From Deltaproteobacteria bacterium (GTDB taxonomy: Bacteria; Desulfobacterota; Desulfobacteria; C00003060; C00003106), in NCBI GenBank assembly GCA_019314005.1, contig JAFDAE010000114.1:1-8675 (forward strand): a stretch of DNA of 8,675 nt. The letters are read 5' to 3'. Below are positions 1 through 5,684 of the stretch, piece after piece. A program made the position numbers and the translations under genes. Below the pieces are notes generated by a model that saw only the letters and a list, made by a program, of their open reading frames with translations, had not been told where the DNA came from and did not search any database. Within the stretch, counting starts at the first letter, position 1. Every line of letters starts with the position of its first letter.

Positions 1-1095
1 CCTCCCATCGCCCTTCACAACCAATGGTACATTCCCACCACATACTTCCAGTTGCACTGTATCCGACACAACGGCATTCACCGCATCGAACAGGTAACTG
101 TGATTAAGTGATATCTCAAACGCATCATTGCTATCTTCGGAGCTATCTTCGGCGCTACCTTCGGTGATTTCCACCTCGTCCGATACAGATCCGTTCAGAG
201 TATCCGACTTAAGAATAAGGTGATTGTTATCCCTTGTAATGGACATTCTCCCATCTGCAGCGTTCCGCGCGATTACCTTTATGCGCGATAAGGAACGCAA
301 TAATTGTTTTTTACTTATTCCCATAGCGATAATCTCTCTCTCGTCATTGCCTTTTACTACTCTGTGGTAGTCAGGAAATTGACCATCAATCAGTTGTGCT
401 ATCAGAATTGTGTCGTACGTTTTAAAGATTGCCTTGTCTCCGGCAATGCCAATCTGAATTGACTTGTCACCGTCGTCGGATATTCTGGCGATCTCCTTCA
501 GTGTCTTTCTGGGAATGATAACCCCGCCGTCATTATCTATAGCGGAAGCTTTTTCGCAATATCCAGCCTGACTGATTGCCAGCCTACGACCGTTTGTCCC
601 GATAAGCCTCAAGAAAGACTCGTTTTTTTCAAAACAAACACCCTCCAGATTAGGCCTGCAATCGTCTGTCCCGGCCGCAAATACGGTTTGCCTTATAATC
701 TCTTTTAAATCATCAGATTTCATAGAGACAAAATCCGTTTCCTCTAATGGGAATTCAGGATATTCATCCACGGGAATGGAGTGAAACTTAGACGAAGCGT
801 TCCCACAAATGATTTTGTCGTCTTTGATAACAACCACATCATCACCAAGCAGCTCAACATATTCGAGAAGCTTTTGTCCTGCGAGAGCAACGCTTCCCTC
901 TTGAACTATCTCTGCCTCAACAGTAACACGTATGTTAACGGAGAGGTCTGTAGCGGTCAAAGACACACCATTGCTTTTTGTCTCAACCAGAACATAGTGC
1001 GCAGCTCTAAAATGCGTTCTCCGTCCCAGACTGACAACTCCTGATATTTTCTTTAATGCCTTCACTAAAATATCTCTCTTGATTTTAACTTTCAT
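1..1095 (-). CDS. dnaN: DNA polymerase III beta subunit (sliding clamp), 3'-truncated by window edge
   Basis: This is the ring-shaped processivity clamp that holds a replicative polymerase on DNA. The reading frame is open from the ATG at 1095 to base 1, giving 365 codons. Bacterial clamps have about 366-376 residues, so only about the last ten (the usual MPMR-type tail) lie outside the window. Family landmarks are an N-terminal TDLSVNI segment near residues 48-54 and IDGQFPDYHRVV near residues 234-245, plus the third-domain segment FEISLNHSYLFDAVNAV. An acidic Ser/Glu/Asp loop at residues 311-322 is built from a small DNA tandem repeat. The start is fixed by AAGGAGG five bases upstream, but that site lies inside a 9-bp hairpin. 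It is last in a minus-strand run after traT. An element-borne clamp would be additional to the host's; the host copy is assumed, not seen. Family identification is confident; which polymerase it serves is unknown. Confidence 0.93.
   Translation of the reverse strand, partial: MKVKIKRDILVKALKKISGVVSLGRRTHFRAAHYVLVETKSNGVSLTATDLSVNIRVTVEAEIVQEGSVALAGQKLLEYVELLGDDVVVIKDDKIICGNASSKFHSIPVDEYPEFPLEETDFVSMKSDDLKEIIRQTVFAAGTDDCRPNLEGVCFEKNESFLRLIGTNGRRLAISQAGYCEKASAIDNDGGVIIPRKTLKEIARISDDGDKSIQIGIAGDKAIFKTYDTILIAQLIDGQFPDYHRVVKGNDEREIIAMGISKKQLLRSLSRIKVIARNAADGRMSITRDNNHLILKSDTLNGSVSDEVEITEGSAEDSSEDSNDAFEISLNHSYLFDAVNAVVSDTVQLEVCGGNVPLVVKGDGR
130..165. repeat. Three tandem 12-bp repeats inside dnaN
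   Basis: Three adjacent copies of a unit close to GCTATCTTCGGA occur in frame. They encode the four-residue pattern [T/A/S]-E-[G/D]-S three times in an acidic loop of the third clamp domain. Because the unit is 12 bp, gain or loss of a copy would keep the frame. Confidence 0.85.
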
Positions 1096-1125
1096 TAGAT
1101 CCTCCTTGTCACTTGTACAAGGAGG
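1096..1125 (-). promoter_or_regulatory. Hairpin sequestering the dnaN Shine-Dalgarno site
   Basis: In the minus-strand RNA, CCUCCUUGU (1125-1117) and ACAAGGAGG (1109-1101) form a perfect 9-bp stem with a 7-nt loop. The 3' arm contains the whole AAGGAGG site, five bases before the dnaN ATG at 1095. In this fold the ribosome site is closed. The 5' arm extends to 1128 as CCCCCUCC, which is exactly complementary to GGAGGGGG (1165-1158) in the hairpin element just upstream. An alternative open state is therefore possible. The pairings are seen directly; regulation is inferred. Confidence 0.7.
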
Positions 1126-1135
1126 GGGTATTCAT

Positions 1136-1171
1136 TTCCCCAGAGGGGAATAAAATGCCCCCTCCGGGGAG
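1136..1171 (-). promoter_or_regulatory. Tandem triloop-hairpin element, copy A (upstream of dnaN)
   Basis: On the minus strand two short GC-rich hairpins stand side by side. Hairpin I is CCCC-GGA-GGGG (1169-1158, with one further G) and hairpin II is UUCCCC-UCU-GGGGAA (1150-1136), joined by an A/U-rich linker. No U-tract follows, so it is not an ordinary terminator. It fills the traT-dnaN gap and its last G lies 43 nt before the dnaN start. Copies B, C and D are at 4073-4106, 6321-6356 and 6529-6561. Confidence 0.7.
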
Positions 1172-1187
1172 TTTTCATATCGGTTGT

Positions 1188-1955
1188 CTACAGTATCCCG
1201 GCAATTGCCTTTCCAATAGATACCTGCAACCTGGGTAAGGCCTCCTCAAAGTCAAGATTCACTTTGTTAGCCTCTGAGACAACCCTTGTTCTGAACCGTT
1301 TGAAGTTCTCTGTTGTTTTGACCACCTGCTTGATTTTTGTCTGTGATCCCTGTGACAGGTCAGAACCAATCTCCTGTTCCACAACCGCTTTTGTCCTCTC
1401 TGAGAGCTGGACGTCTGTGACTATGGAAAAGACAACGTTCTTAACAAGAGCGTTTGCTACATGCTCCGTCAAACCACCGGCAAGAGCGCCAATGCCACCG
1501 CCAACAAGGTATCCGCTGGGGGATCTACTCATACTGTGACCCATCCCGGCGCCAACCAACCCGCCAACCAACCCGCCGTAACCGCCTGCAAGTGCCTGTT
1601 GAAGATCTACAGGTTTGGCTTTGCCGACAAACAGCACGTTAGCCTGAAGCAGGTAGTGTGCTTTATCAGGATCACTCTCTATGCGATAACCTTTTGAGAT
1701 TATCTCACTGGAAATGACGCTTTTAATGTCAATGTCTTTGTCGGACGTATTCTTGATTTGCAGAAAAACCGTTTTAAGTTCCGGTTTAACCGGATCAAGA
1801 AAAATCGTGTCCGACATTTTTGACCTTACCTCCAACTCCCTGTGCTCAATGGCCGTAGTCATTGCGGCACATCCTGAAAGCATGAATATCAGCATGAGCA
1901 AAAGCGCTGCTATCCACGTTCGTGTTCCTGCATCTAACTCCCTTATGTCCTTCAT
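1188..1955 (-). CDS. traT: TraT-family surface-exclusion outer-membrane lipoprotein
   Basis: TraT proteins sit in the outer membrane of cells carrying conjugative plasmids, block redundant mating and can confer serum (complement) resistance. This 255-residue protein has a lipoprotein signal: basic N-terminus, hydrophobic stretch at 14-26, then lipobox LSGC with acceptor Cys29. The order of recognisable family segments follows F-plasmid TraT: LEVRSKMSDTIFLDP, TVFLQIKNTSDKDI, SDPDKAHYLLQANVL, two glycine-rich hydrophobic segments (about 122-140 and 146-163), TDVQLSERTKA, TRVVSEANKVNL and the terminal IGKAIAGIL. The start is chosen for AAGGAGGT with nine-base spacing; that site overlaps the stop of the upstream gene, suggesting translational coupling. 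The first glycine-rich segment contains a duplicated 12-bp unit (1552-1575) encoding repeated GGLV. No other transfer gene is visible, so it may act as exclusion or surface protection without a local transfer operon. Confidence 0.93.
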   Translation of the reverse strand: MKDIRELDAGTRTWIAALLLMLIFMLSGCAAMTTAIEHRELEVRSKMSDTIFLDPVKPELKTVFLQIKNTSDKDIDIKSVISSEIISKGYRIESDPDKAHYLLQANVLFVGKAKPVDLQQALAGGYGGLVGGLVGAGMGHSMSRSPSGYLVGGGIGALAGGLTEHVANALVKNVVFSIVTDVQLSERTKAVVEQEIGSDLSQGSQTKIKQVVKTTENFKRFRTRVVSEANKVNLDFEEALPRLQVSIGKAIAGIL

Positions 1956-1970
1956 GTTGCTTGTACCTCC

Positions 1971-2234
1971 TTAATGTGTAATGTTTTTCGGACCGACTTT
2001 TTTCGGCACCGGTTTGATCCATACTTTTATCTTTTTATCCCACGCGAAACCCGCTTTCTTGAGATCACCTCTAAACTTAAAAGTGTTTCTACGGGCAACA
2101 AATCCTCCCAACGGTTCATTGTAGGCTATGTCTGTCTGCAGAATCACAATCCAGTCGAGATCATCAGGCGTGGGAATGTAACTTTGTTTTTGGGCATTTC
2201 GTGCCCTTAACACCTGTTCAATCACCTCGTTCAT
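1971..2234 (-). CDS. 87-residue unknown protein with C-terminal DLKKAGF..W module
   Basis: Function unknown. The ATG at 2234 is preferred over an upstream GTG at 2270 because GGAAGGAGG lies five bases before it, whereas the GTG has no SD and lies in the terminator. The N-terminal half is a charged region with DDLDWIVILQTDIAYNEP. Residues 50-75 carry NTFKFRGDLKKAGFAWDK followed by KVWIKPV, a short module of the kind found in small DUF5710-like proteins. The same module ends the annealing-like protein at 3151-3837, so the two may share a binding partner. It begins just after an intrinsic terminator and its stop overlaps the traT SD, so it is probably co-transcribed with traT. The tail is basic (PKKVGPK). 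No catalytic motif is apparent. Confidence 0.8.
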   Translation of the reverse strand: MNEVIEQVLRARNAQKQSYIPTPDDLDWIVILQTDIAYNEPLGGFVARRNTFKFRGDLKKAGFAWDKKIKVWIKPVPKKVGPKNITH

Positions 2235-2249
2235 TAAAACCTCCTTCCA

Positions 2250-2298
2250 AGGTATAAAAAAAGAAGCCACGTAATACTAAGGCTTCCCCTCTATACCT
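2250..2298 (-). terminator. Intrinsic terminator between ssb and the 87-residue gene, with clasping outer repeat
   Basis: In minus-strand RNA, GAAGCC (2286-2281) pairs with GGCUUC (2268-2263) around a 12-nt loop, followed directly by seven U (2262-2256). The structure is flanked by AGGUAUA (2298-2292) and UAUACCU (2256-2250), which are perfectly complementary and would enclose the hairpin and the U-tract. The start of the 87-residue gene is only about 20 bases further on. It may end the ssb operon or attenuate the 87-residue/traT/dnaN genes. Confidence 0.75.
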
Positions 2299-2336
2299 GC
2301 AATAAATGTAGTAATGTCTGATTTGGGTGCAATACC

Positions 2337-2750
2337 TCAGAAGGGTATGTCATCCTCATGGATTGGCTGATTGTCGCCAGGGATTGGCTGGTTATTGCCG
2401 GAAGTCTTGCCAGGCTTGTTGTTTTCACCCGTAGACCCCAGCATGACCATGGTCTTGGCCACGATCTCGGTAACTTGTCTCCTATTGCCTTCCTTGTCGT
2501 CCCACGACCTGGTTTGCAATTTTCCCTCAATAAGGACCAATTTGCCCTTAGTCAAATATTCACCGCAGACTTCCGCAAGTCTTTCCCATGTGACAATCTT
2601 GTGCCATTCGGTTTTTTCTTGCTTTTCGCCATCTTTTTTCCAGGTTTCCGATGTGGCAAGACTAAATGTTGCCACGGGTGTACCAGACTGGGTGTACTTG
2701 ACTTCGGGATCAGATCCTAATCTTCCAACTAATGTGACTTTGTTATACAT
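2337..2750 (-). CDS. ssb: Single-stranded DNA-binding protein SSB
   Basis: SSB coats single-stranded DNA during replication and recombination and recruits partners through its C-terminal tip. The 137-residue product has the OB-fold start [20 protein letters not shown], the [13 protein letters not shown] strand, [19 protein letters not shown], the [16 protein letters not shown] strand and [10 protein letters not shown] short Gly/Asn/Pro linker follows, with two related copies of a NQPI segment, and then the canonical acidic tip EDDIPF. The start at 2750 fits the family N-terminus; its SD (AAAGGGG) is modest, and the gene overlaps the end of the 129-residue gene by 8 bases, so coupled translation is likely. 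It is the last gene before the terminator at 2250-2298. It probably works with the annealing-like protein, the nuclease and the clamp. Confidence 0.96.
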   Translation of the reverse strand: MYNKVTLVGRLGSDPEVKYTQSGTPVATFSLATSETWKKDGEKQEKTEWHKIVTWERLAEVCGEYLTKGKLVLIEGKLQTRSWDDKEGNRRQVTEIVAKTMVMLGSTGENNKPGKTSGNNQPIPGDNQPIHEDDIPF

Positions 2751-3132
2751 AATTTGCCCCTTTCTTTTGTGCCAGGCTGTCGAGCAGCTCGGTGTCATGG
2801 TTATAATGTCCCCATTGTCTGTTTATCGTTAGGGATACATCATCACGGTTTTTATTTATTGAGTTCGCGGGGTTGTTCAGGGTAAAGGTACAAGTCTTCT
2901 GTACCCCGCCATGGCTGTTGTTGTGATTGAGATATACAGAGCATTTCAGTACATCTCGTTCCATTAAAACAGCAGCTACAGATCCTCCCTGGTCGGCATT
3001 CGCCGATATCCGGATTTTCTTATCCGATAAGGGAAAGATCGCAATGCCTGCATTCAACAGATCACCCAACATAGCGTCGTCATCACAACCGAACTCAACT
3101 TCTGCTTCAATTCCAAGTAATCCCTGCTTCAT
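2743..3132 (-). CDS. 129-residue unknown protein in the ssb operon
   Basis: I do not recognise this protein. The start at 3132 is supported by AGGTGG seven bases upstream, and the gene sits 18 bases after the annealing-like gene and overlaps ssb by 8, so it belongs to the same transcription unit. The N-terminus ([26 protein letters not shown]) is acidic and probably alpha/beta. A region near residues 37-66 ([27 protein letters not shown]) looks like mixed strand and helix. The second half is rich in Asn, His and Lys and lacks hydrophobic segments. There is no signal peptide, membrane helix or known catalytic motif. Its position between an annealing-like protein and SSB suggests a DNA-metabolism accessory, but that is guilt by association only. 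Confidence 0.8.
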   Translation of the reverse strand: MKQGLLGIEAEVEFGCDDDAMLGDLLNAGIAIFPLSDKKIRISANADQGGSVAAVLMERDVLKCSVYLNHNNSHGGVQKTCTFTLNNPANSINKNRDDVSLTINRQWGHYNHDTELLDSLAQKKGANYV

Positions 3133-3150
3133 GTTTATTCCACCTCTGAT

Positions 3151-3837
3151 TTATTGCATGGCGTAAACCCACTTTTTCAGTGGCTGCGAAAACGTAAATC
3201 CAGCGTCTTTCAGGTCCTGCCGGTTTTTGTACACGCTTCCTTCGGCTATAATATGGCTGTTCTCACGTTTGTATTTCACACCGTCCAGCTTGGGCAGCCC
3301 ATCAGGTAATCCGGATGGCCAGCTCTGCTCACTGTCTTTACCTGTGGGGGGAGAAGATTTATCTCCTGCCGCAGATGCCTTTTTGTCCGGGATGGACCGT
3401 TCCGGGGACTCGGCGCCCTGCGTGGCGTCCTCTTTCTGCAGGTTCACCTCAACCTTTTTGAGATTTTTCTGCTGTTGAAGAGCTGTCAGCAGTTCGTCAG
3501 CGGAACAAAATTCCCCGCCTCCGAAGCCCGCTGTGAACAGAACTCTACCCAACGCTGACGTCTCACAGTTTTCCACTGCCGATGTCGCGTTGATAACTCC
3601 ATCCCCTCTGATTTCTTCGGCGTGGCCCATTGCGACGATTTTTCCGTTCGGGTCTATGATATGTGCCTCGCAACGCACTGCATTGCCGTCATAATCCAGA
3701 CCTGTCACAACCTGCCATCCCGAGCTGATCGGATATTTTTCACGAAACTTGCGCAACCTTTCCGCAACAGTTTCGTAAGTCTTCTGACCCTTCACAGCTC
3801 CTGTCATCTCATCTTTTTTCTCAATTGTTACTGGCAT
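3151..3837 (-). CDS. Putative phage-type single-strand annealing / recombination protein with DLKDAGF..W C-terminal module
   Basis: The 228-residue protein has an N-terminal domain (about 1-118) with TYETVAERLRKFREKYP, then GHAEEIRG at 71-78 and INATSAVENCETSALGR at 82-98, then FGGGEFCSADEL. The pattern GHA-E, N-TSA-ENCETSA-GR and a final SADE is familiar from phage recombination-region proteins thought to be Rad52-like annealing proteins (Sak3-type). This is my recollection of a family signature, not a search. A low-complexity Pro/Ser/Lys/Glu linker spans about 120-190. Residues 199-226 repeat the module of the 87-residue protein (GSVYKNRQDLKDAGFTFSQP then KKWVYAM). The start has TGAGGAG six bases upstream. 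Location between a Cas4-like nuclease and ssb fits an exonuclease-annealing-SSB recombination set. The family call is moderate, the function inferred. Confidence 0.65.
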   Translation of the reverse strand: MPVTIEKKDEMTGAVKGQKTYETVAERLRKFREKYPISSGWQVVTGLDYDGNAVRCEAHIIDPNGKIVAMGHAEEIRGDGVINATSAVENCETSALGRVLFTAGFGGGEFCSADELLTALQQQKNLKKVEVNLQKEDATQGAESPERSIPDKKASAAGDKSSPPTGKDSEQSWPSGLPDGLPKLDGVKYKRENSHIIAEGSVYKNRQDLKDAGFTFSQPLKKWVYAMQ

Positions 3838-3852
3838 ATTATTCTCCTCAAG

Positions 3853-4029
3853 TTATATTCCGGGTTCAAGACAGAACTCTTCGACCCACATAAAATCCAC
3901 GTCTCTTATCTGTTCCCGGGCGATGACAGCATCGACTCTTTCCTTGATAATTTGCGAGGAATCCGCCTCAACCAGTATCTCTTCGAACGGTTCACCGTTC
4001 CGGAACAATGTTGCTGTATAAAACTGCAT
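3853..4029 (-). CDS. 58-residue unknown protein
   Basis: Unknown function. A longer in-frame reading to 4212 exists, but the ATG at 4029 is chosen because AAGGAGGTG stands four bases before it and the longer version would run through the nuclease gene and hairpin element B. The product starts MQFYTATLFRNGEPFEEILVE, has a helical middle (SQIIKERVDAVIAREQ) and ends in an acidic, aromatic stretch (DVDFMWVEEFCLEPGI). It is acidic overall, with one Cys and no membrane segment. It lies between the nuclease and the annealing-like gene with a 15-base gap to the latter, consistent with one operon. Small acidic proteins in such operons can be inhibitors or adaptors, but nothing in the sequence shows this. 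Confidence 0.78.
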   Translation of the reverse strand: MQFYTATLFRNGEPFEEILVEADSSQIIKERVDAVIAREQIRDVDFMWVEEFCLEPGI

Positions 4030-4072
4030 GATCCACCTCCTTTCTTTTAAATTAATGCGAAGAAGGCAGATA

Positions 4073-4106
4073 TCCCCCAGAGGGGAAATTGCCTCCCCCA
4101 CAGGGT
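4073..4106 (-). promoter_or_regulatory. Tandem triloop-hairpin element, copy B
   Basis: In minus-strand RNA, hairpin I is CCC-UGU-GGG (4105-4097) with further G residues after it, then a linker GGCAAUUU, then hairpin II CCCC-UCU-GGGG (4085-4075). Hairpin II matches copy A exactly. It lies between the nuclease stop (4124) and the 58-residue gene, 45-46 nt before that start codon. Hairpin I is the weakest of the four copies (three pairs, loop UGU instead of GGA). Confidence 0.6.
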
Positions 4107-4123
4107 TGCTTTTAAGGTTTTTA

Positions 4124-5083
4124 TCAGCTGACTTTGATGTATTTTGTTGTCTGCTTGCCCCCGTATCTCTCCCAGGCTTCAGGCATAGACTCTTTAAGTC
4201 CGTGCACATCAATCTTGGAGGAACGACGAGTTATTTCTTTGATTAGGGATTCATCTACCTTGATTGCCCTCGTGCCATTACCATTACAAGCATTATCAAT
4301 GGCTTCGGCAAAGATGACAGAGATCCTTTTCATGGCCGTCTCTGCTTCTTTTTTGGCTGTTCTCATTGTGAGATATTCCTCCAGTTCTTCATAGAGCGGA
4401 ACTTCAGGAACCTTCTCGTTGATAGAAAACGCAGGGCAACCCGGCCGGTGTTGACACCATGCGCACAGAGGCCCATCTTCCGTGGGTATCTCCGCGGCAT
4501 CAGTTTCAAGATTTAATGCACTCCATATCTTTTCAGCTTTATCTACCAGCAACCCGAAAGTAGCTGCATCAGGCTGATAGCCCTGAAAAACCTTTACCTG
4601 CCCGTCACCCACACTAACAGCAACCACAGCGCCCTCGATGTCTGTACTCATGTTATTGAGAGCTATGATACCCATCTGGTAGTGGAGTTGCCTTATCCAA
4701 CCGATATGCGGTTGAGAAGGCATACCATCAACACTTTTGCATTCCAGTACCAGAAGGTTTCCCTTGTCCCTGTTAAGAACAAAATCGGGATGTACTTTCA
4801 GGTGATGTGCATTGGGATGACTGTATTCAGGTTGGTAATTATATTTGATGTTCTCGGCATCAAGAGCATATTGAACAATATTTTCTGTTATATGCCCTCT
4901 CATGAACCTCACCAATGTGGCAAGGCTGAACCTGTCGGGATGTCTCCGTGAAAGTACTGCCTTGCGGATACATCCACTAACGTCCGAAGCTCCAATGTAT
5001 TCGGTTCGGTCTCCCAGGTCGTCAGCCGATTTTGTCGCACTGTGCTTTCTTATCCCTTCTTCTATTATCTTTTTGATTTCCAT
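4124..5083 (-). CDS. RecB/Cas4-like PD-(D/E)XK nuclease with four-cysteine iron-sulfur motif
   Basis: The 319-residue protein has the layout of iron-sulfur RecB-family nucleases (Cas4, AddB C-terminus, phage exonucleases). Cys38 (GASDVSGCIRKAVLSRR) sits before the nuclease core, and a C-x2-C-x5-C cluster at Cys207, Cys210 and Cys216 follows it. Such four cysteines usually hold a 4Fe-4S cluster. The core shows GHITENIVQYAL around His64, Asp100 in VHPDFVL, Glu114 and Lys116 in LVLECKS (the D-ExK metal site) and RQLHYQMG at 131-138 (QhxxY-type motif IV). The helical C-terminus (about 228-319) is an extra domain with no match I recognise. The start has AAAGGAG five bases upstream. It leads the minus-strand operon; no good promoter is visible in the 85-bp gap to the divergent gene. 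It probably resects DNA ends for the annealing-like protein. No cas1/cas2 or CRISPR is nearby, so a CRISPR role is not supported. Confidence 0.85.
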   Translation of the reverse strand: MEIKKIIEEGIRKHSATKSADDLGDRTEYIGASDVSGCIRKAVLSRRHPDRFSLATLVRFMRGHITENIVQYALDAENIKYNYQPEYSHPNAHHLKVHPDFVLNRDKGNLLVLECKSVDGMPSQPHIGWIRQLHYQMGIIALNNMSTDIEGAVVAVSVGDGQVKVFQGYQPDAATFGLLVDKAEKIWSALNLETDAAEIPTEDGPLCAWCQHRPGCPAFSINEKVPEVPLYEELEEYLTMRTAKKEAETAMKRISVIFAEAIDNACNGNGTRAIKVDESLIKEITRRSSKIDVHGLKESMPEAWERYGGKQTTKYIKVS

Positions 5084-5111
5084 TGAATCTCCTTTAACTT
5101 GTAGAAATAGC

Positions 5112-5140
5112 TTGACTTTCTTGTTTGTTCGTGATAGATT
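5112..5140 (+). promoter_or_regulatory. Sigma-70-type promoter for the plus-strand 69-residue gene
   Basis: TTGACT (5112-5117), a 17-bp spacer and TAGATT (5135-5140) give a near-consensus promoter pointing plus. The expected transcription start is about 5147, 22 bases before the GTG start at 5169. It lies between two divergent genes. Confidence 0.72.
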
Positions 5141-5143
5141 AAA

Positions 5144-5153
5144 CAGAACTTTT
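5144..5153 (+). promoter_or_regulatory. CAGAACTTTT motif at the predicted transcription start
   Basis: The 10-mer CAGAACTTTT covers the predicted start of the 5112-5140 promoter. The same 10-mer occurs twice upstream of the promoter at 7765-7794. A shared operator is possible; no protein partner is known. Confidence 0.35.
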
Positions 5154-5168
5154 AGAAGGAGGAAACAG

Positions 5169-5378
5169 GTGGGATTAAAAATAGTACAAGGTGGGTTTCA
5201 AGAGGGTGTATGGCAACATGATCGAGAAGCTTATACCGATGAAGATATTGAATCCTTCAACGAGTTTCTCAGAGCCGTCGCTAAACATCGCCCCCAGGCC
5301 GCCGAGGTAATATGGGATATACCACCCAAGAACAAACAGCCTGACCCAACCTTGGTAAAAAAAATAACCCATCCTTAA
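5169..5378 (+). CDS. 69-residue unknown protein, the only plus-strand gene
   Basis: Unknown function. The GTG start at 5169 is chosen because AAGGAGG lies six bases upstream and a clear promoter (5112-5140) would start transcription 22 bases before it. The product reads GLKIVQGGFQEGVWQHDREA, then an acidic helix (YTDEDIESFNEFLRAVAKHR), then a Pro/Lys-rich tail (IPPKNKQPDPTLVKK). It is soluble, without Cys and without a recognisable DNA-binding motif. It is transcribed divergently from the nuclease operon and convergently with the gene at 5375-5587; the two stop codons overlap in the palindrome TTAA (5375-5378). A separately promoted, oppositely oriented small gene beside a replication operon often encodes a regulator, but this is only positional. 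A minus-strand frame of 65 residues here lacks an SD and is not favoured. Confidence 0.8.
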   Translation: MGLKIVQGGFQEGVWQHDREAYTDEDIESFNEFLRAVAKHRPQAAEVIWDIPPKNKQPDPTLVKKITHP

Positions 5379-5587
5379 CTCTCCCTCCTTACCACAACCT
5401 TATAGTTTTCGTTCTTCATGACAGATACCGAAATAACATAACCATATTGAATGGAACATTCCGGTACTTCTCCGAATATCTTTATTACCTGCTCTCTTGT
5501 TAGCTCCTTTGACTTAACCTGACAGGGTCTTATGTTAATTCCACCCTGCCTGTCAGCAAGAACATTCGCGAAGTTTCTTAAATTCAT
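5375..5587 (-). CDS. 70-residue unknown protein
   Basis: Function unknown. The ATG at 5587 has AAGGAG seven bases upstream. The sequence begins MNLRNFANVLADRQGGINIR, contains a Lys/Glu-rich helix (SKELTREQVIKIFGEVPEC) and ends with beta-rich sequence (YGYVISVSVMKNENYKVVVRRES). It has two cysteines, no membrane segment and a basic C-terminus. It lies directly behind a terminator hairpin (5610-5656), with its SD just after the U-tract, so its expression may depend on read-through. Its stop codon overlaps that of the convergent plus-strand gene, so the two mRNAs are complementary at their 3' ends if they run past the stops. No family is recognised. Confidence 0.75.
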   Translation of the reverse strand: MNLRNFANVLADRQGGINIRPCQVKSKELTREQVIKIFGEVPECSIQYGYVISVSVMKNENYKVVVRRES

Positions 5588-5609
5588 TGGTAATCTCCTT
5601 ATTCTGCAT

Positions 5610-5656
5610 AAAAAAAGCGGTACCAGGGCACGCTTGAATGTGCCTGGATTTACCGC
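5610..5656 (-). terminator. Terminator/leader hairpin ahead of the 70-residue gene
   Basis: In minus-strand RNA, GCGGUA (5656-5651) pairs with UACCGC (5622-5617). Inside, after an AAU bulge, CCAGG pairs with CCUGG and CAC with GUG around an 8-nt loop. Seven U follow (5616-5610). The 5' strand GCGGUAAAUCC and the 3' run CCGC-U7-AUGCA recur in the structure at 5954-6040, so the two are related. It is a convincing terminator sitting only 23 bases before the next start codon. Confidence 0.8.
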
Positions 5657-5684
5657 TTTTACCGTAACTTAAAAGTGTTTGGGC

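Noticed and set aside
1112..1121. CTTGTACAAG palindrome as an operator
   Set aside because: It is explained by the larger SD-sequestering inverted repeat; no promoter is recognisable beside it.
1264..1974. Several plus-strand frames of 62-91 residues opposite traT
   Set aside because: Antisense to an unmistakable TraT protein, without ribosome sites.
2291..2832. Plus- and minus-strand frames of 79-153 residues over ssb
   Set aside because: Shadow frames of SSB; none has an SD or recognisable domain.
3853..4212. 119-residue version of the 58-residue protein
   Set aside because: The extension lies within the nuclease gene and hairpin element B, while a strong SD sits exactly before the internal ATG at 4029.
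4124..5083. CRISPR-Cas interpretation of the Cas4-like nuclease
   Set aside because: No repeat-spacer array, cas1 or cas2 in the window; phage and plasmid recombination operons carry the same nuclease family.
5175..5372. 65-residue hydrophobic minus-strand frame
   Set aside because: It lacks an SD and is antisense to the plus-strand gene, which has both a promoter and a strong SD.
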